Source of the DNA: Thamnocephalis sphaerospora
Taxonomy: Eukaryota; Zoopagomycota; Zoopagomycetes; Zoopagales; Sigmoideomycetaceae
Direction: 5' to 3'
Length of the DNA stretch: 46,291 nucleotides
NCBI GenBank assembly: GCA_003614735.1
Contig: KZ992457.1
Coordinates: 1-46,291 of the forward strand
Under the pieces are notes generated by a model. The model was given only the letters and a program-made list of their open reading frames with translations, searched no databases and was not told where the DNA came from. The position numbers were made by a program, and so were the translations under genes. Positions 21,449-33,368 of the stretch are shown here, piece after piece (positions within the stretch are counted from its first letter, which is position 1; every line of letters starts with the position of its first letter).

Positions 21449-22932
21449 GTCGCTAGTGCGCCGCGCTACAGTACACTTGATAAACAGCTCATCTTGTCCA
21501 ATCGCACTGCGCATCGAAACACCAGTGTGCGCATGGAAACCGCGTGTTGCAGCGTAGCATTCAGCGTTATTGGCGTACGCACCGGATCCAAAGGCAGGCC
21601 ACAGGCCGATACGGCATGCCAGGTGATACGCAACCGCATTTGAGCCTGATCGCGCGCTGGGCACTCCGTTAACCAAGCAGATTGCTCGTTGGCGACGGTC
21701 GCAGGACTAGCCTCCTATCGCTCGAGCGTATAGACTCTGCTGCATGCATGTGCGAGCGTACGTGTATGTCCATATGTGCGTATGTGGTGTGCGTGTGTGT
21801 GGGCGTCTGCACTTGGATGTACGTCGCGTGCTCTGCTCCCATGCGCCGCCAGGACCACGCCACCACCGCATCGCCAGTGGTGTGTGCGCTCCCTTGAACA
21901 ATGGCTGTGACGTGGATCACCGTCGCCGCAGCCGACCAAGGGCGCAGAGTGATACAGCGGCAGCCGGTGCGGTCACGAAATGCACGGCTGCATCATGATG
22001 CGCACCTGCATGCATGCGTCGCGCTCCTCTCGGACGTGCACAGAATGCTGCTGTCGCTGCTGCTGCCGCTGCTGCTGTGGTACGCGCAGCATTGCCGTCG
22101 GCTATGCACTGCTGCTCGCGCACTTTCGCGCTGCATTCCTGCACCGCGACACCTATAAAAATGGGTGCCACTTTGGCGCCGCCTCACGTCTAGACGTTGT
22201 CATCGTACTCCTCCTGCCTTTGTCGTCGTCTAAAACACGAGCAATGCCCCCCATGGCACGGCCGCCACACAACCAGCTCTACTACTGCCACCACCACCAT
22301 CACTACTACTACCGCATTGCCTCAATGAGCTAGACACTCTGGATGCGCACCATTTGTAAGCACGCGATAATACCACACTAGATAATAGCTGGGAACAATA
22401 TCGAGTTTCTTCCTTTGACAAACCAAACTTTGTACTAGCTGTATGTCGTCGTAGTAGCAGCCCGACAGCATCGAGCAGACAATGGAGGAAGAGAGGGAGG
22501 ACAAGGAAACAAGGACAGACCAGGTGAGCAGAGCTTATACAGCAGGCACCGGGAAGGAGACCGGAAAATAGATGATGGTTCGTCATCAGTGTATGGCTAC
22601 TAAGAAAAGGGAGGCGAGGAAACACGAATGTGATGCGATGCGGCGGGGCGCAAAAACGCGGAAAGAGACGATGCTGCGAGACGCGCGATATCAAAAGACC
22701 GACGGGCAGACCAACAACATACAGCGAGGACGCTCTGGTTACGTACAAATGAGCTACACACGCGCTGCTGCACGCACAACTAAACGTGGAGCGGCGGGTG
22801 GCGGCTGCGCGCGTCCACAGTCCAGCGGACCAAGCATGGCCCGCACGTCTGTGAGCGCGCACAGGATGACGAAAAAAGAGAGGCAGACAGGCCAACGGAG
22901 GCCGCACGGCGGCACGGTGGCGATGATCGTGA
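21449..22932. other. Convergent non-coding spacer between the PPR and APSES genes
   Basis: About 1.5 kb between two stop codons. It contains CTG/GCT-rich and GT-rich low-complexity DNA around 21740-22090, a TATAAAAA at about 22154 with no obvious gene, and a region with many short open frames but no recognisable protein. It probably holds the 3' UTRs of both genes. Confidence 0.5.
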
Positions 22933-25147
22933 TTACCAGCCGGCGTTTGCGACGGCCGTGGCGTCGTCAGCCAGCAGGGCCGAGCCGGAGCTGTTTTGCC
23001 GCGACTGCTGTGCCCGCTCAAGGCTGGACGGAAACAACGACGCAAGTGGGTAGTCGCTTGCGTCCCGTCGGCTGTCGCGCTGCTGGCCATCCGCGCCGGC
23101 AAAACCGGCCGTGCGCTGACCGCTCGTGTCCAGACCAGGCAGCGAGAGACCGTCGTCGGCAGTGTCGGCAGCGTCAAGCGACTTGAACGCGTGGCTCTGT
23201 GTCGAGTCGGCCATGTCGACCCGGCTGCGCTTGCGCGCGGGCCGGTCCTCCACCTCGGAGTAGGTGCGCTCCATCGACTGACCGTCAAAGGTGGTGCTGG
23301 GCGGCGAGGTAGCCGGCGACAGCGGCATGGACACGTACGAGTTGAAGCCAGCGTGGCCGACCCGCGGCGAAACCTGCATGGCAGCGGCATCGTAGCCGAC
23401 GCTGTACAGATCGCCGTCGTGGCCGTTGCCCGAGGTCAGATAGTCGCTGCTGCGCTTCTTGCCGGACGAGTAGACGATGGCCGACGGCGAGGTCGGCTGC
23501 ACGTGCGATACCGGCGACGACTGCTCAGCTGTTGCGGTCACAGCAGCGGCAGCAGCAGCAGCGGCGGCGGCGGCATTGTAGTATGGCCGTGCGTCCATCG
23601 ACGGCGTCAGCGGGCTCCACGCAGCGTGCGAGCCGCCGGCGCCTGTCACGGTGGTAACACCGCCGGTGCCGATGTTGGACGACGACACGGCCGTGCTGGC
23701 AATGTCGCTGCCATCACCGGTGTAGTAGCCGTAGGCCGTCGAGCTGTTGCGACGTCCCAGGCCGCTGACCGTGGTCGAGGCCATGGCGCCCGGGCGCGAG
23801 TACATCAGCGATGTGTCCACCGTGGTCAGGCCGTCAGCGGAGAGACCGTTGCTGGACGCATAGCCGTGCGAGAACTGCGGCTGCGTCCGACGCCGGATGG
23901 TGTTGCTGAACATGGACATGTCGTAGCTGGACATGGCCTGCATCGAGTCGCCAGCACGTAGCCGCGCCGATCCAGCTGCCGGCGTGTGCTGCAGCAGATG
24001 TGCGTTCGGGTCTTCGGCGAACAGCGGGAACAGCTTCTCCAGGATGCCATACTGCTCAGCCAGGGCCTTGGCGCGCTCGAACGGAATCCACACACCCTTG
24101 AGGTGCATGGCGCCGACCTTGACGACGACGCGCTGCTTCTCGTTTTTCAGAATACCGTCACGCTTGCCACGGGTCATGCCGACCACGTTGAGCAGCTTGG
24201 TGCCGTTGATCATGTTGTTATCTAGCGGGTGCGCGGGTGTGAGTATGGGGTGCAAATGTGCCGGTGTACACTACTACTACTACCGCAATATGCTTACCTT
24301 GCCGGCGCGCGACACAGACCGACTCTGCATCCACCTGATAGCAGATCGTGCCCTCATCCTCCCAAAGCGTAGTCGTCAGACGCGGACGCTGCGTGCCCGT
24401 GGTGGTCCAACCAGGGGTGTGCATCAGACCGGCCAGCGAGTTCGCACCGGCCGTCAGACCGGTGGAACCAGCCTGGGACGACCAGGGGATGCTCCACGAG
24501 CTGGGCATGTTGAAGTAGCTGTTGCCGGCGGCAATCGAGCTGGAAAGCGTAGCCGCAGTGACTGCGAGTGCGTTGGCCGTGGCAGCCGAGGTGTTGGCGT
24601 TAGCGGTAACGCCAGCCGTGTTGGCGGCCGTGGAGCCAAACACAAACGGCATGCCGTTGGGCGTGCCAGAGTGGAGGGGCGGGTGTAGGGTGAGCGGATG
24701 CTGCGGCGACACGGTCGTCGACGCCTGGTAGCCGTACGACGGCGACTGCTGCTGCGTATAACGGGCAGCAGCGGCGGCGGCGGCAGCGGCCTGGGTGCTG
24801 TCGGTGCCTAGGCCCAGCAGCGCGGTGGACGCGGGCGTGGTGGCAGCGCTGCTCGTGTCGATGCCGCTGTAGGCGGCGCCGAGCACGTTGGGCTGGAAGG
24901 AGAAGCCGTTGGTGTAGGCAGACATTGGCAACAGATCAGCGGCGCTGCTGACGAGATTGGCGACGGCGGCGGCAGCGGCGGCGTTGCTAACGCTGGGGCT
25001 GATCTGGCTGTTGTTGATGGCAGCAGCAGCGGCAGCAGCGACGATAGCAGCGGCGTTGGACGAAACGAGGTTGGCACCACACAGGCTGTTTGACTGACCG
25101 ACGGCTGGGAACGAAGAGACGGCAGTAGTCGTGGCAGCACTGGACAT
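22933..25147 (-). CDS. stuA: APSES-domain transcription factor, StuA/Efg1/Sok2 type
   Basis: Nuclear regulator of filamentous growth, sporulation and development in fungi. Two exons, 24298-25147 and 22933-24221, joined by a 76-nt intron inside the DNA-binding domain, give 712 aa. The APSES (KilA-N-like) domain spans about residues 253-351: [73 protein letters not shown]. There are no ankyrin repeats, which places it in the StuA/Sok2/Efg1 branch and not the Swi4/Mbp1 branch. The flanks are low-complexity, with three polyalanine tracts and many Ser/Thr. A basic cluster (RPARKRSRV) may be the nuclear signal. The ATG at 25145-25147 is the first in frame; the open frame upstream lacks one. The gene is followed 3' by the convergent PPR gene and preceded by an unusually long intergenic region. 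Confidence 0.95.
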
Positions 25148-25755
25148 GATGCTTCCGAACGAGTGCGGAAGTATGAGGTGCAAGGAGCCGGAGGTAGAAG
25201 GGTGATGGTGATGAGGCGGCGACGGAGCGACGGCGATCGTAGGCGCAGCCGTGAACCGAGCGTAGGCACGCAGCGGAAAGAACCGAGGCGGCAAAAGGAG
25301 CAGGTGTGTGACCTTTAGGACAAAAGGCCAGATGGGAACACGCTATGAACGGACACACACCGGGCGTAGTAATACACACGGGGTGACGACGTAGCGACAG
25401 CGACGCTTGTAGAGCGGAGCGGCGACAGGTGCGTCGTTGGAAGGGTTGATGAGAAGGACAGGATCGTCGTGGAGGTCACTAGAAGAGAGCGCTGGAGCTG
25501 TCTTTAAGTGAGCGTGAGGTGTTTTACCCGACAAGCCGGTTGAGCGCTGTTTGGTGGACCGGGCGAGTGCAGGTGAGCAGCATGGGCGTACATGACGCGC
25601 GAGGCCATAGGCGAACGAGGTGGCGAGGCGGCAGCACAACGCAGCACGTTGAATGGGTGCACAACAGCGGCGACCAGTGACGATAGTGGTTACGTCGGCG
25701 TCAATGGTGGCAGGAGAGTGGTCGGGCCGAGAAGATATGCCAATGCATGTTCAGT

Positions 25756-25774
25756 TGATGATGATGATGATGAT
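25756..25774 (+). repeat. (GAT)n microsatellite
   Basis: Six tandem GAT units in the APSES upstream region, followed within 20 bp by a GTT/GTC-rich triplet run. Confidence 0.85.
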
Positions 25775-26053
25775 ACAATGGTTGTTGTCGTCGTCGTCAC
25801 GATGGTCGGCCAAGTAGGATGGGACAAGGAAAAGCGTAAACGGATGCGTCAGCGGTGGCACAGAATAAACAAAGTTGAACCCACACTCTCTCTGACGGGC
25901 CTACGATGCACGGTGCAGCGAGAGAGCGTGTCCAAACACAGATGGCCAGCACGGAGCGCAGAATGGACAAACGAGCGGGCCAAGCAAACGCCACAGCGCT
26001 CTCACGCATGGGCGAGATAAAAAAGAAGGCTAGCAAGCGCATCAAGGTGCACA

Positions 26054-26078
26054 ACACACACACACACACACACACACA
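26054..26078 (+). repeat. (CA)n microsatellite
   Basis: Uninterrupted AC/CA dinucleotide run of about 12 units. Confidence 0.95.
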
Positions 26079-26367
26079 GGACAAACGCGAACCATGGACA
26101 TGGGCGGCAAGTGCACAGTGTGGGTTGGACGGGCGCAAGCAGGCGCACGGCAATCGAGCGCGGGTGCAGTAGCAAGCATGTTGCAGCACGTTGGCCATAG
26201 CGCACACGCGTTGCGCCGTGCTGCGTGGTCCCGGCCGGGAGAATGCGTGTGTGGTGCACGCACGTTGTGCTTGCATGCCACCCTCCACCACCACCAGCAC
26301 GTGATCAGCCAACAATGGCGCCACGAGCTTTGGGTGGCGATACTGCCTCGCTTGTTTGAGCGTGCAT

Positions 26368-26386
26368 CACACACACACACACACAC
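26368..26386 (+). repeat. (CA)n microsatellite
   Basis: Uninterrupted CA run of about 9 units. Confidence 0.9.
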
Positions 26387-26574
26387 GTACGCTAGTACGC
26401 CGGAATGATTATGCATGCGTCCAAGAAAGGGAAATCGCAAAAGCAGGAGCAGCCATTGCGATGGAGCAAAGGTCGATGGACGGCGCAGCCGCAGATCGCC
26501 CGCGTAGGGGCACGTGCAGCTAAGCGCAAACACAGTCTCCGGCTCGGTCGCAGTCACCGCATAAGGTCACCGTA

Positions 26575-26599
26575 TGTGTGTGTGTGTGTGTGTGTGTGT
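26575..26599 (+). repeat. (TG)n microsatellite
   Basis: Uninterrupted TG run of about 12 units, opposite in strand to the two CA runs just upstream. Confidence 0.95.
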
Positions 26600-28010
26600 T
26601 GGGCGGCGCACTGTCCACCTGCCGTGACAGCGGAGTTTCACATTGCGCCGATCCTGCCCACAAACCAGGTAGAGAGGAAAACAGGAAACAGGCTTACCTA
26701 GTCGAGCGAGTGGCGGATGGTTGGCTGGGCGAACGGTCGCAAGTCAAACTGTAGTCGGCAGCGACGGCGTCTTTTTGTCGGCAAGCTAGTTCCGATGACA
26801 AAGGTCACTTCTGGCGAAAGGAGAGAAAGGGGCGGCAATGTAAATGGGTGTATGTGAGCCAATGGCGGATGTAACAAGCTAATGGGCGTCCAAAAAGGAG
26901 ACCGCAAGATCGCCACGCAGATATAGTGGGCGGCAGCGTAGACGAAGCGCGCGACGACGAAAAGAGAACGGGGCCGTGGTAACAGGGAAAAAAACACGGC
27001 GCAAAAGAGAAATAGGCACCGTTTGCCAAGGCCAGCTGAGCAGGCTAAAGGGTGGTGGTGGCGGTAGTAGTAGCAGCAGCAGGAGCAGTAGAGAACAACG
27101 AATGCAAAGCAGGGTATACCACCGCAGGCAAAAAAGTACTCACAAGTGCGCACACATGCATGCACGCATACACATACACGCACGCCCACGACAAGGCCGG
27201 TTATGGCAAAAGGCCGTGACCAGCGTGGTAGTGGCGGTGGCGGTAGTAGTGGCAGCAGTAACAACGACGACGCAGTGGTATGCTGAACCCAGGGCAAATA
27301 AACGCTCAAGTAAAAAAAGAACCACGTAGAAGAACAGCACCGATGGCGGTGTAAAGAGGTGCGCACGCCGAGGTGCGACACGAGCAACGACCAAAGAAGA
27401 GGAAGAAGAAGAAGACGGTAGGTGGTGGTGGTGGGGGAGCACTGTGAGTGTTGTGTGCATGTGCGATGCGGATGCCGACACTGTCGATTAAGTACTCGAC
27501 GTGATGGTGTGTGTGGGTGTGTGGACAGAGGCACGTAGAGAGTGTGAGGGCAGTCAAGACGAGGGTGTCTCGAGCGTACACCAGACACCACACACGCCTA
27601 CCCACTCAATCCATCCACACGCGGGGAGAGATGGGATGCCCGATAGAGATCAAGAAAGGGCAAGAGAGAGAGAAAGAAAATGGCCGACTAAGAGAGAGAG
27701 AGAGAGCGATATAGATAGAGAGTCAGTGTAGACGCGTGACAAAACCAAGCGCAACGAGTGGACAGACATGGCAGGCGTGCTGATTGGCCGGCCAAGGGTA
27801 TTGGGGACGGCGAAAATGGACGAACGAGCGAGCAGATGTGTACACGCGGTCCAATTGATTGGACTCGAGGCACCGGGCCGAGCAGCGGGAAAGGAGCCCA
27901 GCCAACGCGCAAAGCGCGCCTGACAAGAAAAGGGGAATCAGAGTGCACCTGCACGCAAGAATGCGGTCATCGTCCGCCTGCCGTTCATCGCCAGCCAAGC
28001 ATCGGTCGGC

Positions 28011-28034
28011 GGCAGCAGCAGCAGCAGCAGCAGC
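28011..28034 (+). repeat. (GCA)n microsatellite
   Basis: Eight tandem GCA units in non-coding sequence. Confidence 0.9.
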
Positions 28035-28192
28035 GGCCGTCAGGGAAAGGGGTGCGACGATCCAGGGCCGCCGTCAGAGAGCCAAGGGGCCGTAGTGGCA
28101 ATGCGTGCGAGTGCGCGCGCGCAAATGTATGCGCGCGTGTATACGCACGACCAACCTCGGTCATGTTGCGGAAAGCCTAACTGGTCGCGCGC

Positions 28193-28213
28193 GTGTGTGT
28201 GTGTGTGTGTGTG
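28193..28213 (+). repeat. (GT)n microsatellite joined to a CG-alternating run
   Basis: About 10 GT units directly preceded by TCGCGCGC, giving some 28 bp of uninterrupted alternating purine-pyrimidine sequence. Confidence 0.92.
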
Positions 28214-29286
28214 CTGCGCTCAAGATCGTGAATGATGGGCGCCGGCAGCAGGTGTTATCGCGTAGCCTGGGAATGGTACGCATACCTTGCCCAGCATCGC
28301 GCACCGAACGCGGCAAGCGGTTGCGGCGTGCGCGCACGCACACGCGCACGCCACATCCTCATTGCCTCGGTGCCACCATCGCGCAGTCCGAGGCGGGGCG
28401 TGGTCGTGTGATGCCAGCCGTCACTTGCCTCCGCCGGCGCACCCGCAGCGTCCAGCGCCAATCAGCGTGCGGCGGTGCTGGCGGGGATGAGAACAAGTCG
28501 GCGGCAGCGGCGTCACACAAGCGTGCGTCGTTCACAGAGTGGTGGGTGTGTGCGGCCCACGATGCGCGTGCACGGTGTCCCTATGGAGGTGCGGCGGGTT
28601 GTATGCATGTCCACGGGTTGGCCAAGCGACGGGAACGCCAGTGAAACGAGCGTGTCGCCGTCCAAAGCCAACGCCGCCGAAACCGGCCGCGGCAGCAGCG
28701 ACCGCACTTGCTCGATCAGAGTGCGTCCACGCCGACAAAGCAGCATATGCATGGTGACAGCAAAGGACGCGGATGGTCCAGTGTGGTCCAGCTGACGGAC
28801 GAACCAGCCGACCAACCATGTCACGACGCTGCCAATGCAGCATGCTGTCGGCGTGAAACCGTACAACGTCAAGCCAAAACGCTCCTGGGGCAGCCGCTAG
28901 GTAACCACATCGAGGATGGAACATACACCCGAATATGGACCAACACACACGCACACTCCCTCAGCCTGGCGCGCATTGGCCCGACCGGCAGCAACAAGGC
29001 GATGAGGATAGACTGACGAACGCGGATGCGCAGGAGGGTGCGTGTGTGTCTACATGCATGCTAGTATGCATGCATGCAACAACGTCTCCATCGTTACCCA
29101 ACCGACACGTCGTCAGATGCTGGTCGAGTGTGGATGTGTGTGTGTGGTGCGGCTGCACCTCCATGCATGCGCGTAGCGTGCGTGCATGCGCGGATGGGTG
29201 TATGCGTGCAAAGTGGCGCGTGCGCGTGAACGCCATCTCCGCGCGTGCGCTACACACACATCATTGCACACAAAGCGAGCACAAGC

Positions 29287-29317
<31 letters not shown>

Positions 29318-29328
29318 CGAGAGAGAGA
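29287..29328 (+). repeat. (GA)n microsatellite
   Basis: GA run broken twice by GC. A similar shorter GA run lies at about 27691-27706. Confidence 0.93.
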
Positions 29329-30361
29329 AAGACTGACCGATGGACAGACCAATGGCCACCAAGCATGCTCACGCGCCGGCTTATTGGCCATTGCGATGGC
29401 GTGCAAAGGCAAACGCAAGTTGCCACGTCGGCAACGCCCCGCCATGACGACAGCGGACCCGACTCGACGATAGCGGCCGAGCAACGTATGGGTAGGACAG
29501 CTTGACCGACGCCGGCGTTCACGTCCGACTGCGCGCGCGTATGAACTGGCTAGAGCACCCGCTGCGGAACATGGCACGGCACGGCATCTGGGCGCATCGT
29601 TGGGCCCAGGTGCGTATATGCATGGACACGCTGCCCAGGCGCCAGCCAGCTACCAAATAGGCCGCGGCCAACAGGTGCAAATAGCAAGCGCTGCAAGATG
29701 ACCGGCATTGGGTGAGGATGGCTGCAGCCGGTGGTGGGAAGCACCACTGCTTCGGGCCGATGCTCAAGGCCATCCTAATGCGATACGCCGACCTGCCGGC
29801 ACACGCTGCAAAACGGGGGCGCACGATTGCGTTTAGGGTGCTTACCGTGGCGATACAGCGTTGTCGTAGTGTGCACAGGCTGCAGAGCTGAACGCGTTGA
29901 AGCTGAGACACTAGAGGTAGACGACAGCAGCAGCAGTGGTAAAAGGCAGCGCACATGTAAGTCATTCGTTTGTGGTACACACGCGGTACCTCGGTACTCG
30001 TTCACACTATTGCGGCCATCGCCGCTGTTCTCTCGCGCGCCTACACACCAGGTAAGGAAATGGACAGAGCGAACAGACAGAGGAGATACAGACGGTGGGT
30101 GAGGAGAAAGTGGAGACTGGACCAGCCAGACGTTGATAAGCAATGATAAGCTACAGGAAACGGAAATACGCACAGCGTAGGAAGGAGGAGGGTAAAGCGA
30201 CCGGCGCAGAAAAGGATGGCTAGCTACACGGCAGACAGCAACACACGCACAGCGCGGTCGAGATGGGTAGACGGGAGAATGGACAGGTAAACACGACGGA
30301 CCAGCCGACGACAGAGCAAGCAGATGAGTGTGATGGGCAAGACCGCCGAAAGATAGCCAAA

Positions 30362-30363
<2 letters not shown>

Positions 30364-30394
<31 letters not shown>
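30364..30394 (+). repeat. (GAT)n microsatellite
   Basis: Ten perfect GAT units in non-coding sequence. Confidence 0.95.
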
Positions 30395-30792
30395 GGGTAA
30401 GCAAAGATAGCAAACAGGACAGCGACAGAGAGTGAGTGAGTGGGGATAGACAGCCGGCCAGCGAGCTGCAATGGATAAGCTGGATAGAGAAAAGCAACGG
30501 TAGAGAACACAGGAGACAAGAGTGCGGAAGCAGATGGCAGCGCGGCGCGACGGGATCGGCGGCGTATTAAAGGCTAGCACGGTTGGCCGCACAATGCCAG
30601 AAGAAGACGAGTGCGGCAAGGGTCTTGCCACCGTACAGTCGCCAGTCGGTGTGACCGCCCGATGCAGGCGTTTCCGACGCAAGCGTGCCTAGGCGATGGC
30701 AGACCAGGCGAATAGACGCTACCACGCGCGCAGCACAAACCACACACGGAGGCGGTCCGCTGTCCGGCTGACACACTTCCAAGCGTGCGCGC

Positions 30793-30797
<5 letters not shown>

Positions 30798-30823
<26 letters not shown>

Positions 30824-30842
30824 TTCTCTCTCTCTCTCTCTC
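30798..30842 (+). repeat. Compound (CA)n-(TC)n microsatellite
   Basis: A CA run of about 12 units, a short joint, then a TC run of about 9 units. Confidence 0.95.
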
Positions 30843-33133
30843 CGCCCTTCCATGCGTAGGCGACGGTCAGGCAGAAATAGCGGGCGAGGTCTGCATGGCC
30901 GTTGAAGCGCTGGGCGTACAAGGCAAAGGGCAAATAGCTTGCGGTTGCACAAAAAGTGCGATGACCGGCTGGCTGTGCAGTATGGCCGTGCTGCGTCGCC
31001 CAAATGGGCATGCATGCTGGTGTCGGCCAAAGGGCTGGACCGCCTGCTGCGAAACAAGCAAACGCACGTCGATCGTCACATCCATACGGAGATGAGGTCA
31101 ACGAACATATGCCAGCTAGGCAAGAGCACCGTGCGCGTACGCATCGGGAGACGTGACGGCAACTCCGCGTTCAAATCGATCCACCATTGGACTGGCTATG
31201 CTACCAGGTGTAGCCATGTGCCCACATGGGCGGACACGGAGGCGCGCCACCAACCAGCGTCAGACAGCCGTGGTCCGCCGATGGAGGAAGTGTACATCCG
31301 CATGCATGCGGCTAGAGCGGGCCCCATGCGCTTCGCTGATGAAAAGAAGATCATGAGACGCAGACGAGCTAGCCGCCGTGCGCGTGGTATCACATTGATG
31401 CGCAAGTTGCCACACTGGGCATCCTAGCTGCACGACACTTTTTACATGCGTGCCGCGCCAGAAACAAGCACGCCGCGCTATTATCACCGGCCCAACGTGG
31501 GAGGGAGTGCGCGCACAAGCGAACGTGTAGGGATATCCGCGACCAACGTGAGACGCATGCGGTTCCCCATGCGTCTTCGACGTGGACGGTCGGACGGTCG
31601 GTTGGATAGTCGTATCAGTGACCCTTTTCTCGCGCGCACAGCGGTCACAGTAGCTGCGGCAGCATCGCTGCGCAGCACGACAAGCACAACAATGCTAGCC
31701 AGCGCAGTGCATGCCATGCAAAACAAAGCATCGCCGTCGATGTGGTCGCCTACCTGTCTGCAAGCTTGAGGGTAGTGGTGCAGGTACACGCCTAAAGGTT
31801 GCTGCGGTAGAATGCGGCAGGCAAATTCCAGCTGCCGGCGGTAGATGATTTAAGCGCGTACGAAACGCCGTGAGTAGAGGTAGAGATAGGCGCCACACAG
31901 TGCACGCACACACAGCGGCAGTGGCCGCAAAAAGAAACGCCAGAAAAATCAAATAGCAGTGAAAGGCGGCGACAGCGACGGCGACAATGTGGCCGCGCCC
32001 GCAATAAAAGTCAAAGAAGCAGTGGCGATGGCGATAGAGTTGCTAGCAATAGTGGGCGCTGGCGGGCACGCCCCGTGCAGATGGCTATTTAACGCGCGGC
32101 CCAAGTAGGCAAGCACACGAAGGGAGCGGCAGCGGCAGCGGCGGTGGGTGGATGAGCGAGCGTGTGCAAAGTCGATGATGGTAGGCACGGCTCATGGAAG
32201 CAAGAATTGGCATCACAGCACTTCCGACTGCCTTCCTCATGCTTGCTTGCTCTACCGTTGCACCTCTGCTGGCCGGTGCGATTGGACATTGCAGTCAATG
32301 TGTCGCCATTATTGGCGTCGCTCGCCCAGTGGGGCGCATTGTGGCAGCGTGTGCAACCAGGTCGCCTGACACGTCCGCTATCGCCTGCGCTCCGCTCGCG
32401 AGCTCATCTATTTGTCGGTTCGTTCGACGACGACGACGACAGCAACAGCGCTGCACAGTGCCCAAGTGGCCGGCGCACCCAGGGCAACGGGAATGCTCAC
32501 CCGCCCACATGTGCGTATGCCCTATCCGCCTGCAGCCGCGCAACCAAGACAACTGCCGTTCACCATCCGCAAAGCATGCTCTGGTGCCCCGCCACGATCG
32601 CCTCCCGTTGGGCCAATGCCCAGTCGCCTCTGCGCAGCCGTCACATCGGCAACTTACCAGAGAGGGGTAGCTTGGCCTGACCCGTGTGGTGACAATAGGC
32701 GCCCGATAATGGCGCTGGGACGCGGTAGCACGAGAACGAGTCGGGTGCCAATGCCAGGCGAACGGCCGTGGATAAAAGGATAAACGGCCCGCGGCCAAAA
32801 AGAAAGGAAATAGCGTGGATCAATGGATGGACGCAACAGCGACGGCGTGGCAGTCAGCGCGGCGCACGGAACGAGCACCGATAGATGGCCACAGTGATAG
32901 CAGACAAATGGGCAGGGCGCTGTGGCGACAAGGCTTCAGCGTTGCGGCGTACGGGGCGTTGGAGGCTGTAGGTCAACGATAGTCACAATGTAGCGGTGAC
33001 GGAGCGTTTCTACCGAAAAAGAACAATGGCGTTTAGCGTAAACGCTTCTAAGTAGCAAATCAGATGGTATCGAGCACTCGAACGAGTGTGGCCACTTCTA
33101 GCTTGAATACAATGTGGTCTGCAACAGCACAAG

Positions 33134-33157
33134 CGACGACGACGACGACGACGACGA
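33134..33157 (+). repeat. (CGA)n microsatellite
   Basis: Seven to eight CGA units in non-coding sequence. Confidence 0.9.
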
Positions 33158-33228
33158 TGGTAGCAGCAGCAGTGGTGGTGATGGAGGTGGGGGTGGTGAC
33201 AACGGCAAAGGTATGAATGTAGTTTGGA

Positions 33229-33253
33229 TGTGTGTGTGTGTGTGTGTGTGTGT
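33229..33253 (+). repeat. (TG)n microsatellite
   Basis: About 12 uninterrupted TG units, less than 100 bp from the CGA run. Confidence 0.94.
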
Positions 33254-33337
33254 ACAGTCGTAGGTGCAGCACAGGAGTGGCAAGGTGGACACTGCCGACG
33301 ACAGCCTACTGCAGTCTCGACAACGACAACGATGATG

Positions 33338-33366
<29 letters not shown>
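33338..33366 (+). repeat. (GCA)n microsatellite
   Basis: Nine GCA units in non-coding sequence. Confidence 0.93.

Positions 33367-33368
<2 letters not shown>

Larger units (their letters stand above)
25148..31000 (-). promoter_or_regulatory. Very long upstream/leader region of the APSES gene
   Basis: No convincing gene on either strand. The + strand is strongly purine-rich (repeated GA, GGGA and AAGG runs), so the strand read by the APSES gene is CT-rich, as in many fungal promoters and leaders. Numerous CA/GT, GA and GAT microsatellites interrupt it. Open frames here are low-complexity and have no family resemblance. One stretch, ACGCGTGA at 27732-27739, matches the published StuA-type site (A/T)CGCG(T/A)N(A/C), but a chance match in this length is expected. 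Confidence 0.45.

Noticed and set aside
21466-21639. 57-codon minus-strand frame after the PPR gene
   Set aside because: The translation looks mildly protein-like, but it is short, overlaps a longer frame in another phase and matches no family I know.
22996-23961. 321-codon open frame on + inside the APSES gene
   Set aside because: It is antisense to a clearly conserved gene. Its Arg/Gly/Val-rich sequence arises from the complement of Ser/Ala/Asp codons.
26698-27591. 297-codon minus-strand open frame in the large gap
   Set aside because: Made of low-complexity Leu/Ser/Cys/His runs from CT-rich repeats; starts without a good ATG and has no domain.
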